From Tetradesmus obliquus (lineage: Eukaryota; Chlorophyta; Chlorophyceae; Sphaeropleales; Scenedesmaceae), in assembly GCA_030272155.1 (NCBI GenBank), contig CP126203.1, positions 1,054,001 through 1,118,000 of the forward strand: a stretch of 64,000 nt of DNA, in the 5' to 3' direction. This document shows, piece after piece, positions 49,974-62,894 of the stretch (positions are counted from its first letter, which is position 1; each line of letters starts with the position of its first letter). The notes below the pieces were generated by a model. That model had not been told where the DNA came from. It made no database searches and worked only from the letters and a program-made list of their open reading frames with translations. The position numbers were made by a program, and so were the translations under genes.

Positions 49974-52189
49974 ATGGCTGCAGGGTGGCTGTCCATGGTG
50001 CGCAAGCACCCTTTGGGATGGGAGAGCAACCGCAAGTCAACGGGCGCGCGGGTGGCGGCGGTGGTGGCGGTGCTCACGATGCTAGCCATCGCCGGCAGTC
50101 CAAAGGGTGCGGCAGGCTATTACAGAGTACACTTTCCTAAGCATGCTGCTCAAATCAAACAGGACCTGAATTCCTTCTGCATGACCCACTACAAGAACTT
50201 CAAGCAGTATGGCACGGTGGCAACTCCCAAGCACAAGGGCAGACCCCCAAAAGTCCCAGATGACGTGGCATTAAAGGCCAGTGAAACATTCAAAGCTGGC
50301 AAGGTAGTCAAGGCCTACCCAAGTGCAGAAGCAAAGAAGAAAGTCGACGTGCATGTATGGTGGACATCAATCAAACTTGCTTGTCAGGAAAATGAGTACC
50401 TGGGTGGCCTATGCAGGAAGTACAACATCAGGCCCAAGCAACTGCTGAAGCGCATGAAAGCTGTTGACCCCAACCTGGTGCGCAGAAGAATAGATGTGAA
50501 GATGGACCTGACAGACAAGCAGAAAGACAGGAGAAAGGCTGCAGCAGAGAGGCTCTACAAGATGTTCCAGGATGAGCCAGACTTGCTGAGCAGAATTTAT
50601 TTTGTTGATGAGTGCAAACTCTGGATGTCCAACCTAGCAGGCGGCGCCATCAAGGTGTATTGCGATGCACATGATGCAAACGTACATGCTGTGCTACCAT
50701 GCAAGTGGATGCGCAAGGGCCAGGACAACAAACCAGTCAAGCTACACTTTGTGTGCGCCGTCAACGCGGTGCACGGCGCTGTCTACTGCAAGTTCACCAC
50801 CGGCACAACAGACAACATTGACCACGTTGGCAACCCCAACACACCATACTATGTGAGTGTGTGCTGCTATTACTTAGATGCGCGCCATTGAAAGACATGC
50901 CAGCTGTTGCGTTCTGTGTACACACAACGTGGCAGTGCATCTCGCAGTGCCTCAGGGAAGGCGCGCTGCACACCGCGGCCTGCGCTGACCATAACAGCAG
51001 AGTAGCTTGGTGACAGCACAATGACACCACCCCCAGCAGCAAGCTGGAAACCAGTCTCCAGGGAATCCTGCCAGTCACTTTCACATGTGCGCACCCGCAG
51101 CACACTGCCGCCTGCTGGCAGGAACTTGGCATACGCAGCAGCACAGAAGGCAACGTCGCGCTGCAACAGCTTCTCTGTGCTGTTGTCATACATACCAGTG
51201 TCATGGCATGTCCCATCTGCTTGAATCAGCACGCTGCGCTGCGCATGCAAGAAATCGACCCGGCCTCGCCACCACCCTACTGCCACTTGCGCGCACATGC
51301 TGTCACATATTCCCAACCTGTACAGCTTGCGCATCAGCTGCTCCTCACTTGCAGGCATGTTGCGTGCGCCTGTGCCACCCACTTTAGGCATCAAACATGC
51401 ACACTGCTTGCACTCCAGAGCTGCTTCAGTTGCGGCAGCGCGCGGCTCGCAGAACTTGAAGTGCTGCACACCTGGCAGGCAGCCCGTCATGGCCCAGTAC
51501 AGTGGCCGCTTGCGTATCCCCAAGCTGATGATCCTGGGCCTGCTTTTACCATCTGCCTCAAGCCTGATGAATGGGCGTCCCTTTTCATCCACTTGCACAT
51601 TTAGCTGCGCTGCTGCTAACAAGGCTTTCCGCTGCCAACCCGGCAAAACCTGCACCTGCAGTTGAAGAGGCAGAAGAAGAAGAAGAACGTGAAGGCCAAG
51701 AGCATGACACAGCTGGAGTTTGTCCACTGCATGAAGGAGCTTGCAGAGAAGGCTAACCAACAGCAGCGCGCGCGCGGCACTACGCCGCTGTACATCTTCG
51801 ACAACCCCAGTGTTCATGTCGGGCAGGATGCCGCAGAGCTCCTAGCTGCAGTTGGCATCAGCCCAGAGCAGGTGCTGCAAATTGCACCCTACTCCCCAGA
51901 CTTCAACCAGCCCATTGAGCATGCATTCGGCAGCCTCAAGGCTAGCTTCCGCAACCATCTGTACAACACCTACCAGCTGACTGGTGCAGATGTATCACCG
52001 CGTGATCTGCAGCGGACGCTGCGTGACATATTCATGAACATCACACCTGCCTCTGTCATGGCTGATGCACTGAGGCTGCCAGATTTGTGGGATGTGGTGC
52101 GCAGCAGGCTGGACAGGGTGTTTGTATGCCGTGACAACAAGCAGCGCACGGGTACGGCTGGCAACTGGCCTAGGGATGATCAGCGCTGA
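49974..52189 (+). CDS. Tc1/mariner-like transposase, copy 13
   Basis: Exons are 49974-50852 and 51662-52189, with the intron at 50853-51661. Confidence 0.85.
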
Positions 52190-52377
52190 GCACGCTGCTG
52201 CTGCTGCTGCTGCAGGGCTTAGAATGTATATGGCTGCTGGCTGCACTCTAGACAGCTAGCAGCTGTCAGCAGGTCGTTGATTGACACTCCCTGCAAGCTC
52301 ACCTTTCTGACAGCTCCTCTGCTGGTTGGGCTCCTGTGTGTGCGCACCGCACGGCGCCGGCGATGTGCTGGTGCCAT
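50870..52377 (-). CDS. Predicted DUF559/Vsr-like endonuclease, copy 13
   Basis: The first exon is 52377-52303, the intron 52302-51656 and the main exon 51655-50870. Confidence 0.55.
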
Positions 52378-53450
52378 GCTGTAGCTGGGTGGTTATGTCT
52401 CTGTTTTCAACTGTATGCCAGCATGGACAGCCACAGGCATGATAAGTTGATAGATTGTTATCTGATAATAATTGTCAGATGGTGTATTGGTGCATAGACT
52501 GGCCCAGAGTGAAAAGCGCGCGCGCGTGGCAAGGCAGTTCTGCCAGGGCAGCAGTGCTGTTGATGGGCAGTTCACATGCAGGCGAGTTGAGCCAATGTGC
52601 GTGAATGATTGTACTTGTTACGGCTAAAATTAATTATTGTACGTGCTAACATGTGCTTCATGCAGCTCCAGCTACTGAACCACACGTTACTTGTCTCAAC
52701 GGTTGCCCTACCAAGCAGGATGCTTTGATGTTGCTGCACTCTTGGCATTGTAATAACATCTATTCAAGTATTTAATTGAGCTGACGCACGGCAGGAGAAA
52801 GCTGTGTTTGAGTCAGGTAATCCGTGACGGGGAAGTGCTGCCGAATCAGCCACTCTCGATGCAGACAGCTGTCACGCTGCAAACTTATCCTCATACATAA
52901 CAGCTGATTCTTACATCTTACTGGGCCGAGAATTTTCTCCGGTGGGACGCCGGGCAGCCAGCCTGGTCACGGAGCCAGTGAGTCCAAGACACCTGTGCAG
53001 GCTATGCCAGCTCGATCGTGCTGCGGCAGCAACAGCAGACAATTCGGATTGCTTTTAAAACGTCTTTCAAGACAAGGCTGTGCTCTGAATGTGCTTTTGT
53101 GAATTTAGCAGCAGCACTGCATGACCACCAGGCTGCTGCTGCTGCTGTCTTGCCTGGCAAAGTGTGCATTCGAAAAACAGAGGCTACAGCAGGTGACAGC
53201 ACCCTCCTCTGAGCTGCACTCTGCTGTCTGCTGCTGAATGTGCTGCTGGCCAGGCAGGTCCCAGCAATTGCAAACAACAGTAATGCAGGATTTGGGACAG
53301 CTGCACCACCAGCAGCAGTTGCAGCAGGCCTGCTATAACATAAAAAGGTGGGCAGGCATTTCATCAACTTTGCCCAGAAACAGCAGCAGCAGGATTGCAA
53401 TGCAGGCTGAGAACTGCTGCAGCAAAGGAAGATGTGCATTTTTGCCTTCA

Positions 53451-54169
53451 GTGGGGTAGGGTACGAACCTAGCATCCCAGATATGAGACAAAGCCACATA
53501 GCACACAAACAGAAAGCCATGCTGGCACAGCAACCTGCTGCTTGTGGTAGGTACAGCAAGGCACAGCTGCTGAACCTGCTGCCTTGGTTTGCTTGCATGT
53601 CAGCTGTCCTGCAGGCACCTCACCTGCTTGCAGCGCCCGCTCCAAACTGCTAGTTTTTTTCAGCTCCAGAATTCAGCGTGATCACACAAGATGAATGTCT
53701 GCAGGAGAGTGTGTGGACTGGCAGCACTCAACCAACTGTGCTCAACCACCCTAGCTGCACACGCGCAGCAGCTGCCTGTAATGCTGAAACGTTGATCGGT
53801 GATAAGCAACAAGATTAGCAGCAGCAGCACAGCGCACAACGTACAGGGCCAGACAGCAGACCGCAACAACAGCGGCAGGGCACTTGGCACACCACAGCTG
53901 CAGAGCCCGATCAGCCAGCAGGTGCTGCCCAGAAGTAGAAACGGTTACATAAATACATATGTGCAGGCAGCAGCGCCCTATAGCAGCAGAAAGCAGCAGA
54001 TAACAGACCCGCGAAAATTCAAAGAGTCGGGGCGCAGCAGGTGGTTTGCAAGCACTTTACTCAAGTTACACAGCACCCCATATAGTGGCTCAATTTGATT
54101 TAGATTCGTTGTTGAAAGTTGCATTTAATGAGTATGCTGCCTTTGCGCTACTTTCGTACCAGTGCCTAG
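53451..54169 (+). mobile_element. 719-bp TIR insert (leader of copy 14)
   Basis: Same insert, site and orientation as at 8953-9671. Confidence 0.8.
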
Positions 54170-54280
54170 TGAAGGCTGGTCAAACTCCAGGTTGCTGCAA
54201 ACATTAGGTTGACCTGACATGTTATTTCTGTTTGCACTGCTAGCAGAAGCACAGCTGACTCCTGCATATGTTTTGAATCC

Positions 54281-56496
54281 ATGGCTGCAGGGTGGCTGTC
54301 CATGGTGCGCAAGCACCCTTTGGGATGGGAGAGCAACCGCAAGTCAACGGGCGCGCGGGTGGCGGCGGTGGTGGCGGTGCTCACGATGCTAGCCATCGCC
54401 GGCAGTCCAAAGGGTGCGGCAGGCTATTACAGAGTACACTTTCCTAAGCATGCTGCTCAAATCAAACAGGACCTGAATTCCTTCTGCATGACCCACTACA
54501 AGAACTTCAAGCAGTATGGCACGGTGGCAACTCCCAAGCACAAGGGCAGACCCCCAAAAGTCCCAGATGACGTGGCATTAAAGGCCAGTGAAACATTCAA
54601 AGCTGGCAAGGTAGTCAAGGCCTACCCAAGTGCAGAAGCAAAGAAGAAAGTCGACGTGCATGTATGGTGGACATCAATCAAACTTGCTTGTCAGGAAAAT
54701 GAGTACCTGGGTGGCCTATGCAGGAAGTACAACATCAGGCCCAAGCAACTGCTGAAGCGCATGAAAGCTGTTGACCCCAACCTGGTGCGCAGAAGAATAG
54801 ATGTGAAGATGGACCTGACAGACAAGCAGAAAGACAGGAGAAAGGCTGCAGCAGAGAGGCTCTACAAGATGTTCCAGGATGAGCCAGACTTGCTGAGCAG
54901 AATTTATTTTGTTGATGAGTGCAAACTCTGGATGTCCAACCTAGCAGGCGGCGCCATCAAGGTGTATTGCGATGCACATGATGCAAACGTACATGCTGTG
55001 CTACCATGCAAGTGGATGCGCAAGGGCCAGGACAACAAACCAGTCAAGCTACACTTTGTGTGCGCCGTCAACGCGGTGCACGGCGCTGTCTACTGCAAGT
55101 TCACCACCGGCACAACAGACAACATTGACCACGTTGGCAACCCCAACACACCATACTATGTGAGTGTGTGCTGCTATTACTTAGATGCGCGCCATTGAAA
55201 GACATGCCAGCTGTTGCGTTCTGTGTACACACAACGTGGCAGTGCATCTCGCAGTGCCTCAGGGAAGGCGCGCTGCACACCGCGGCCTGCGCTGACCATA
55301 ACAGCAGAGTAGCTTGGTGACAGCACAATGACACCACCCCCAGCAGCAAGCTGGAAACCAGTCTCCAGGGAATCCTGCCAGTCACTTTCACATGTGCGCA
55401 CCCGCAGCACACTGCCGCCTGCTGGCAGGAACTTGGCATACGCAGCAGCACAGAAGGCAACGTCGCGCTGCAACAGCTTCTCTGTGCTGTTGTCATACAT
55501 ACCAGTGTCATGGCATGTCCCATCTGCTTGAATCAGCACGCTGCGCTGCGCATGCAAGAAATCGACCCGGCCTCGCCACCACCCTACTGCCACTTGCGCG
55601 CACATGCTGTCACATATTCCCAACCTGTACAGCTTGCGCATCAGCTGCTCCTCACTTGCAGGCATGTTGCGTGCGCCTGTGCCACCCACTTTAGGCATCA
55701 AACATGCACACTGCTTGCACTCCAGAGCTGCTTCAGTTGCGGCAGCGCGCGGCTCGCAGAACTTGAAGTGCTGCACACCTGGCAGGCAGCCCGTCATGGC
55801 CCAGTACAGTGGCCGCTTGCGTATCCCCAAGCTGATGATCCTGGGCCTGCTTTTACCATCTGCCTCAAGCCTGATGAATGGGCGTCCCTTTTCATCCACT
55901 TGCACATTTAGCTGCGCTGCTGCTAACAAGGCTTTCCGCTGCCAACCCGGCAAAACCTGCACCTGCAGTTGAAGAGGCAGAAGAAGAAGAAGAACGTGAA
56001 GGCCAAGAGCATGACACAGCTGGAGTTTGTCCACTGCATGAAGGAGCTTGCAGAGAAGGCTAACCAACAGCAGCGCGCGCGCGGCACTACGCCGCTGTAC
56101 ATCTTCGACAACCCCAGTGTTCATGTCGGGCAGGATGCCGCAGAGCTCCTAGCTGCAGTTGGCATCAGCCCAGAGCAGGTGCTGCAAATTGCACCCTACT
56201 CCCCAGACTTCAACCAGCCCATTGAGCATGCATTCGGCAGCCTCAAGGCTAGCTTCCGCAACCATCTGTACAACACCTACCAGCTGACTGGTGCAGATGT
56301 ATCACCGCGTGATCTGCAGCGGACGCTGCGTGACATATTCATGAACATCACACCTGCCTCTGTCATGGCTGATGCACTGAGGCTGCCAGATTTGTGGGAT
56401 GTGGTGCGCAGCAGGCTGGACAGGGTGTTTGTATGCCGTGACAACAAGCAGCGCACGGGTACGGCTGGCAACTGGCCTAGGGATGATCAGCGCTGA
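54281..56496 (+). CDS. Tc1/mariner-like transposase, copy 14
   Basis: Exons are 54281-55159 and 55969-56496, with the intron at 55160-55968. Confidence 0.85.
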
Positions 56497-56684
56497 GCAC
56501 GCTGCTGCTGCTGCTGCTGCAGGGCTTAGAATGTATATGGCTGCTGGCTGCACTCTAGACAGCTAGCAGCTGTCAGCAGGTCGTTGATTGACACTCCCTG
56601 CAAGCTCACCTTTCTGACAGCTCCTCTGCTGGTTGGGCTCCTGTGTGTGCGCACCGCACGGCGCCGGCGATGTGCTGGTGCCAT
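55177..56684 (-). CDS. Predicted DUF559/Vsr-like endonuclease, copy 14
   Basis: The first exon is 56684-56610, the intron 56609-55963 and the main exon 55962-55177. Confidence 0.55.
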
Positions 56685-57757
56685 GCTGTAGCTGGGTGGT
56701 TATGTCTCTGTTTTCAACTGTATGCCAGCATGGACAGCCACAGGCATGATAAGTTGATAGATTGTTATCTGATAATAATTGTCAGATGGTGTATTGGTGC
56801 ATAGACTGGCCCAGAGTGAAAAGCGCGCGCGCGTGGCAAGGCAGTTCTGCCAGGGCAGCAGTGCTGTTGATGGGCAGTTCACATGCAGGCGAGTTGAGCC
56901 AATGTGCGTGAATGATTGTACTTGTTACGGCTAAAATTAATTATTGTACGTGCTAACATGTGCTTCATGCAGCTCCAGCTACTGAACCACACGTTACTTG
57001 TCTCAACGGTTGCCCTACCAAGCAGGATGCTTTGATGTTGCTGCACTCTTGGCATTGTAATAACATCTATTCAAGTATTTAATTGAGCTGACGCACGGCA
57101 GGAGAAAGCTGTGTTTGAGTCAGGTAATCCGTGACGGGGAAGTGCTGCCGAATCAGCCACTCTCGATGCAGACAGCTGTCACGCTGCAAACTTATCCTCA
57201 TACATAACAGCTGATTCTTACATCTTACTGGGCCGAGAATTTTCTCCGGTGGGACGCCGGGCAGCCAGCCTGGTCACGGAGCCAGTGAGTCCAAGACACC
57301 TGTGCAGGCTATGCCAGCTCGATCGTGCTGCGGCAGCAACAGCAGACAATTCGGATTGCTTTTAAAACGTCTTTCAAGACAAGGCTGTGCTCTGAATGTG
57401 CTTTTGTGAATTTAGCAGCAGCACTGCATGACCACCAGGCTGCTGCTGCTGCTGTCTTGCCTGGCAAAGTGTGCATTCGAAAAACAGAGGCTACAGCAGG
57501 TGACAGCACCCTCCTCTGAGCTGCACTCTGCTGTCTGCTGCTGAATGTGCTGCTGGCCAGGCAGGTCCCAGCAATTGCAAACAACAGTAATGCAGGATTT
57601 GGGACAGCTGCACCACCAGCAGCAGTTGCAGCAGGCCTGCTATAACATAAAAAGGTGGGCAGGCATTTCATCAACTTTGCCCAGAAACAGCAGCAGCAGG
57701 ATTGCAATGCAGGCTGAGAACTGCTGCAGCAAAGGAAGATGTGCATTTTTGCCTTCA

Positions 57758-58476
57758 GTGGGGTAGGGTACGAACCTAGCATCCCAGATATGAGACAAAG
57801 CCACATAGCACACAAACAGAAAGCCATGCTGGCACAGCAACCTGCTGCTTGTGGTAGGTACAGCAAGGCACAGCTGCTGAACCTGCTGCCTTGGTTTGCT
57901 TGCATGTCAGCTGTCCTGCAGGCACCTCACCTGCTTGCAGCGCCCGCTCCAAACTGCTAGTTTTTTTCAGCTCCAGAATTCAGCGTGATCACACAAGATG
58001 AATGTCTGCAGGAGAGTGTGTGGACTGGCAGCACTCAACCAACTGTGCTCAACCACCCTAGCTGCACACGCGCAGCAGCTGCCTGTAATGCTGAAACGTT
58101 GATCGGTGATAAGCAACAAGATTAGCAGCAGCAGCACAGCGCACAACGTACAGGGCCAGACAGCAGACCGCAACAACAGCGGCAGGGCACTTGGCACACC
58201 ACAGCTGCAGAGCCCGATCAGCCAGCAGGTGCTGCCCAGAAGTAGAAACGGTTACATAAATACATATGTGCAGGCAGCAGCGCCCTATAGCAGCAGAAAG
58301 CAGCAGATAACAGACCCGCGAAAATTCAAAGAGTCGGGGCGCAGCAGGTGGTTTGCAAGCACTTTACTCAAGTTACACAGCACCCCATATAGTGGCTCAA
58401 TTTGATTTAGATTCGTTGTTGAAAGTTGCATTTAATGAGTATGCTGCCTTTGCGCTACTTTCGTACCAGTGCCTAG
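57758..58476 (+). mobile_element. 719-bp TIR insert (leader of copy 15)
   Basis: Same insert, site and orientation as at 8953-9671. Confidence 0.8.
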
Positions 58477-58587
58477 TGAAGGCTGGTCAAACTCCAGGTT
58501 GCTGCAAACATTAGGTTGACCTGACATGTTATTTCTGTTTGCACTGCTAGCAGAAGCACAGCTGACTCCTGCATATGTTTTGAATCC

Positions 58588-60803
58588 ATGGCTGCAGGGT
58601 GGCTGTCCATGGTGCGCAAGCACCCTTTGGGATGGGAGAGCAACCGCAAGTCAACGGGCGCGCGGGTGGCGGCGGTGGTGGCGGTGCTCACGATGCTAGC
58701 CATCGCCGGCAGTCCAAAGGGTGCGGCAGGCTATTACAGAGTACACTTTCCTAAGCATGCTGCTCAAATCAAACAGGACCTGAATTCCTTCTGCATGACC
58801 CACTACAAGAACTTCAAGCAGTATGGCACGGTGGCAACTCCCAAGCACAAGGGCAGACCCCCAAAAGTCCCAGATGACGTGGCATTAAAGGCCAGTGAAA
58901 CATTCAAAGCTGGCAAGGTAGTCAAGGCCTACCCAAGTGCAGAAGCAAAGAAGAAAGTCGACGTGCATGTATGGTGGACATCAATCAAACTTGCTTGTCA
59001 GGAAAATGAGTACCTGGGTGGCCTATGCAGGAAGTACAACATCAGGCCCAAGCAACTGCTGAAGCGCATGAAAGCTGTTGACCCCAACCTGGTGCGCAGA
59101 AGAATAGATGTGAAGATGGACCTGACAGACAAGCAGAAAGACAGGAGAAAGGCTGCAGCAGAGAGGCTCTACAAGATGTTCCAGGATGAGCCAGACTTGC
59201 TGAGCAGAATTTATTTTGTTGATGAGTGCAAACTCTGGATGTCCAACCTAGCAGGCGGCGCCATCAAGGTGTATTGCGATGCACATGATGCAAACGTACA
59301 TGCTGTGCTACCATGCAAGTGGATGCGCAAGGGCCAGGACAACAAACCAGTCAAGCTACACTTTGTGTGCGCCGTCAACGCGGTGCACGGCGCTGTCTAC
59401 TGCAAGTTCACCACCGGCACAACAGACAACATTGACCACGTTGGCAACCCCAACACACCATACTATGTGAGTGTGTGCTGCTATTACTTAGATGCGCGCC
59501 ATTGAAAGACATGCCAGCTGTTGCGTTCTGTGTACACACAACGTGGCAGTGCATCTCGCAGTGCCTCAGGGAAGGCGCGCTGCACACCGCGGCCTGCGCT
59601 GACCATAACAGCAGAGTAGCTTGGTGACAGCACAATGACACCACCCCCAGCAGCAAGCTGGAAACCAGTCTCCAGGGAATCCTGCCAGTCACTTTCACAT
59701 GTGCGCACCCGCAGCACACTGCCGCCTGCTGGCAGGAACTTGGCATACGCAGCAGCACAGAAGGCAACGTCGCGCTGCAACAGCTTCTCTGTGCTGTTGT
59801 CATACATACCAGTGTCATGGCATGTCCCATCTGCTTGAATCAGCACGCTGCGCTGCGCATGCAAGAAATCGACCCGGCCTCGCCACCACCCTACTGCCAC
59901 TTGCGCGCACATGCTGTCACATATTCCCAACCTGTACAGCTTGCGCATCAGCTGCTCCTCACTTGCAGGCATGTTGCGTGCGCCTGTGCCACCCACTTTA
60001 GGCATCAAACATGCACACTGCTTGCACTCCAGAGCTGCTTCAGTTGCGGCAGCGCGCGGCTCGCAGAACTTGAAGTGCTGCACACCTGGCAGGCAGCCCG
60101 TCATGGCCCAGTACAGTGGCCGCTTGCGTATCCCCAAGCTGATGATCCTGGGCCTGCTTTTACCATCTGCCTCAAGCCTGATGAATGGGCGTCCCTTTTC
60201 ATCCACTTGCACATTTAGCTGCGCTGCTGCTAACAAGGCTTTCCGCTGCCAACCCGGCAAAACCTGCACCTGCAGTTGAAGAGGCAGAAGAAGAAGAAGA
60301 ACGTGAAGGCCAAGAGCATGACACAGCTGGAGTTTGTCCACTGCATGAAGGAGCTTGCAGAGAAGGCTAACCAACAGCAGCGCGCGCGCGGCACTACGCC
60401 GCTGTACATCTTCGACAACCCCAGTGTTCATGTCGGGCAGGATGCCGCAGAGCTCCTAGCTGCAGTTGGCATCAGCCCAGAGCAGGTGCTGCAAATTGCA
60501 CCCTACTCCCCAGACTTCAACCAGCCCATTGAGCATGCATTCGGCAGCCTCAAGGCTAGCTTCCGCAACCATCTGTACAACACCTACCAGCTGACTGGTG
60601 CAGATGTATCACCGCGTGATCTGCAGCGGACGCTGCGTGACATATTCATGAACATCACACCTGCCTCTGTCATGGCTGATGCACTGAGGCTGCCAGATTT
60701 GTGGGATGTGGTGCGCAGCAGGCTGGACAGGGTGTTTGTATGCCGTGACAACAAGCAGCGCACGGGTACGGCTGGCAACTGGCCTAGGGATGATCAGCGC
60801 TGA
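58588..60803 (+). CDS. Tc1/mariner-like transposase, copy 15
   Basis: Exons are 58588-59466 and 60276-60803, with the intron at 59467-60275. Confidence 0.85.
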
Positions 60804-60991
60804 GCACGCTGCTGCTGCTGCTGCTGCAGGGCTTAGAATGTATATGGCTGCTGGCTGCACTCTAGACAGCTAGCAGCTGTCAGCAGGTCGTTGATTGACA
60901 CTCCCTGCAAGCTCACCTTTCTGACAGCTCCTCTGCTGGTTGGGCTCCTGTGTGTGCGCACCGCACGGCGCCGGCGATGTGCTGGTGCCAT
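59484..60991 (-). CDS. Predicted DUF559/Vsr-like endonuclease, copy 15
   Basis: The first exon is 60991-60917, the intron 60916-60270 and the main exon 60269-59484. Confidence 0.55.
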
Positions 60992-62064
60992 GCTGTAGCT
61001 GGGTGGTTATGTCTCTGTTTTCAACTGTATGCCAGCATGGACAGCCACAGGCATGATAAGTTGATAGATTGTTATCTGATAATAATTGTCAGATGGTGTA
61101 TTGGTGCATAGACTGGCCCAGAGTGAAAAGCGCGCGCGCGTGGCAAGGCAGTTCTGCCAGGGCAGCAGTGCTGTTGATGGGCAGTTCACATGCAGGCGAG
61201 TTGAGCCAATGTGCGTGAATGATTGTACTTGTTACGGCTAAAATTAATTATTGTACGTGCTAACATGTGCTTCATGCAGCTCCAGCTACTGAACCACACG
61301 TTACTTGTCTCAACGGTTGCCCTACCAAGCAGGATGCTTTGATGTTGCTGCACTCTTGGCATTGTAATAACATCTATTCAAGTATTTAATTGAGCTGACG
61401 CACGGCAGGAGAAAGCTGTGTTTGAGTCAGGTAATCCGTGACGGGGAAGTGCTGCCGAATCAGCCACTCTCGATGCAGACAGCTGTCACGCTGCAAACTT
61501 ATCCTCATACATAACAGCTGATTCTTACATCTTACTGGGCCGAGAATTTTCTCCGGTGGGACGCCGGGCAGCCAGCCTGGTCACGGAGCCAGTGAGTCCA
61601 AGACACCTGTGCAGGCTATGCCAGCTCGATCGTGCTGCGGCAGCAACAGCAGACAATTCGGATTGCTTTTAAAACGTCTTTCAAGACAAGGCTGTGCTCT
61701 GAATGTGCTTTTGTGAATTTAGCAGCAGCACTGCATGACCACCAGGCTGCTGCTGCTGCTGTCTTGCCTGGCAAAGTGTGCATTCGAAAAACAGAGGCTA
61801 CAGCAGGTGACAGCACCCTCCTCTGAGCTGCACTCTGCTGTCTGCTGCTGAATGTGCTGCTGGCCAGGCAGGTCCCAGCAATTGCAAACAACAGTAATGC
61901 AGGATTTGGGACAGCTGCACCACCAGCAGCAGTTGCAGCAGGCCTGCTATAACATAAAAAGGTGGGCAGGCATTTCATCAACTTTGCCCAGAAACAGCAG
62001 CAGCAGGATTGCAATGCAGGCTGAGAACTGCTGCAGCAAAGGAAGATGTGCATTTTTGCCTTCA

Positions 62065-62783
62065 GTGGGGTAGGGTACGAACCTAGCATCCCAGATATGA
62101 GACAAAGCCACATAGCACACAAACAGAAAGCCATGCTGGCACAGCAACCTGCTGCTTGTGGTAGGTACAGCAAGGCACAGCTGCTGAACCTGCTGCCTTG
62201 GTTTGCTTGCATGTCAGCTGTCCTGCAGGCACCTCACCTGCTTGCAGCGCCCGCTCCAAACTGCTAGTTTTTTTCAGCTCCAGAATTCAGCGTGATCACA
62301 CAAGATGAATGTCTGCAGGAGAGTGTGTGGACTGGCAGCACTCAACCAACTGTGCTCAACCACCCTAGCTGCACACGCGCAGCAGCTGCCTGTAATGCTG
62401 AAACGTTGATCGGTGATAAGCAACAAGATTAGCAGCAGCAGCACAGCGCACAACGTACAGGGCCAGACAGCAGACCGCAACAACAGCGGCAGGGCACTTG
62501 GCACACCACAGCTGCAGAGCCCGATCAGCCAGCAGGTGCTGCCCAGAAGTAGAAACGGTTACATAAATACATATGTGCAGGCAGCAGCGCCCTATAGCAG
62601 CAGAAAGCAGCAGATAACAGACCCGCGAAAATTCAAAGAGTCGGGGCGCAGCAGGTGGTTTGCAAGCACTTTACTCAAGTTACACAGCACCCCATATAGT
62701 GGCTCAATTTGATTTAGATTCGTTGTTGAAAGTTGCATTTAATGAGTATGCTGCCTTTGCGCTACTTTCGTACCAGTGCCTAG
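62065..62783 (+). mobile_element. 719-bp TIR insert (leader of copy 16)
   Basis: Same insert, site and orientation as at 8953-9671. Confidence 0.8.
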
Positions 62784-62894
62784 TGAAGGCTGGTCAAACT
62801 CCAGGTTGCTGCAAACATTAGGTTGACCTGACATGTTATTTCTGTTTGCACTGCTAGCAGAAGCACAGCTGACTCCTGCATATGTTTTGAATCC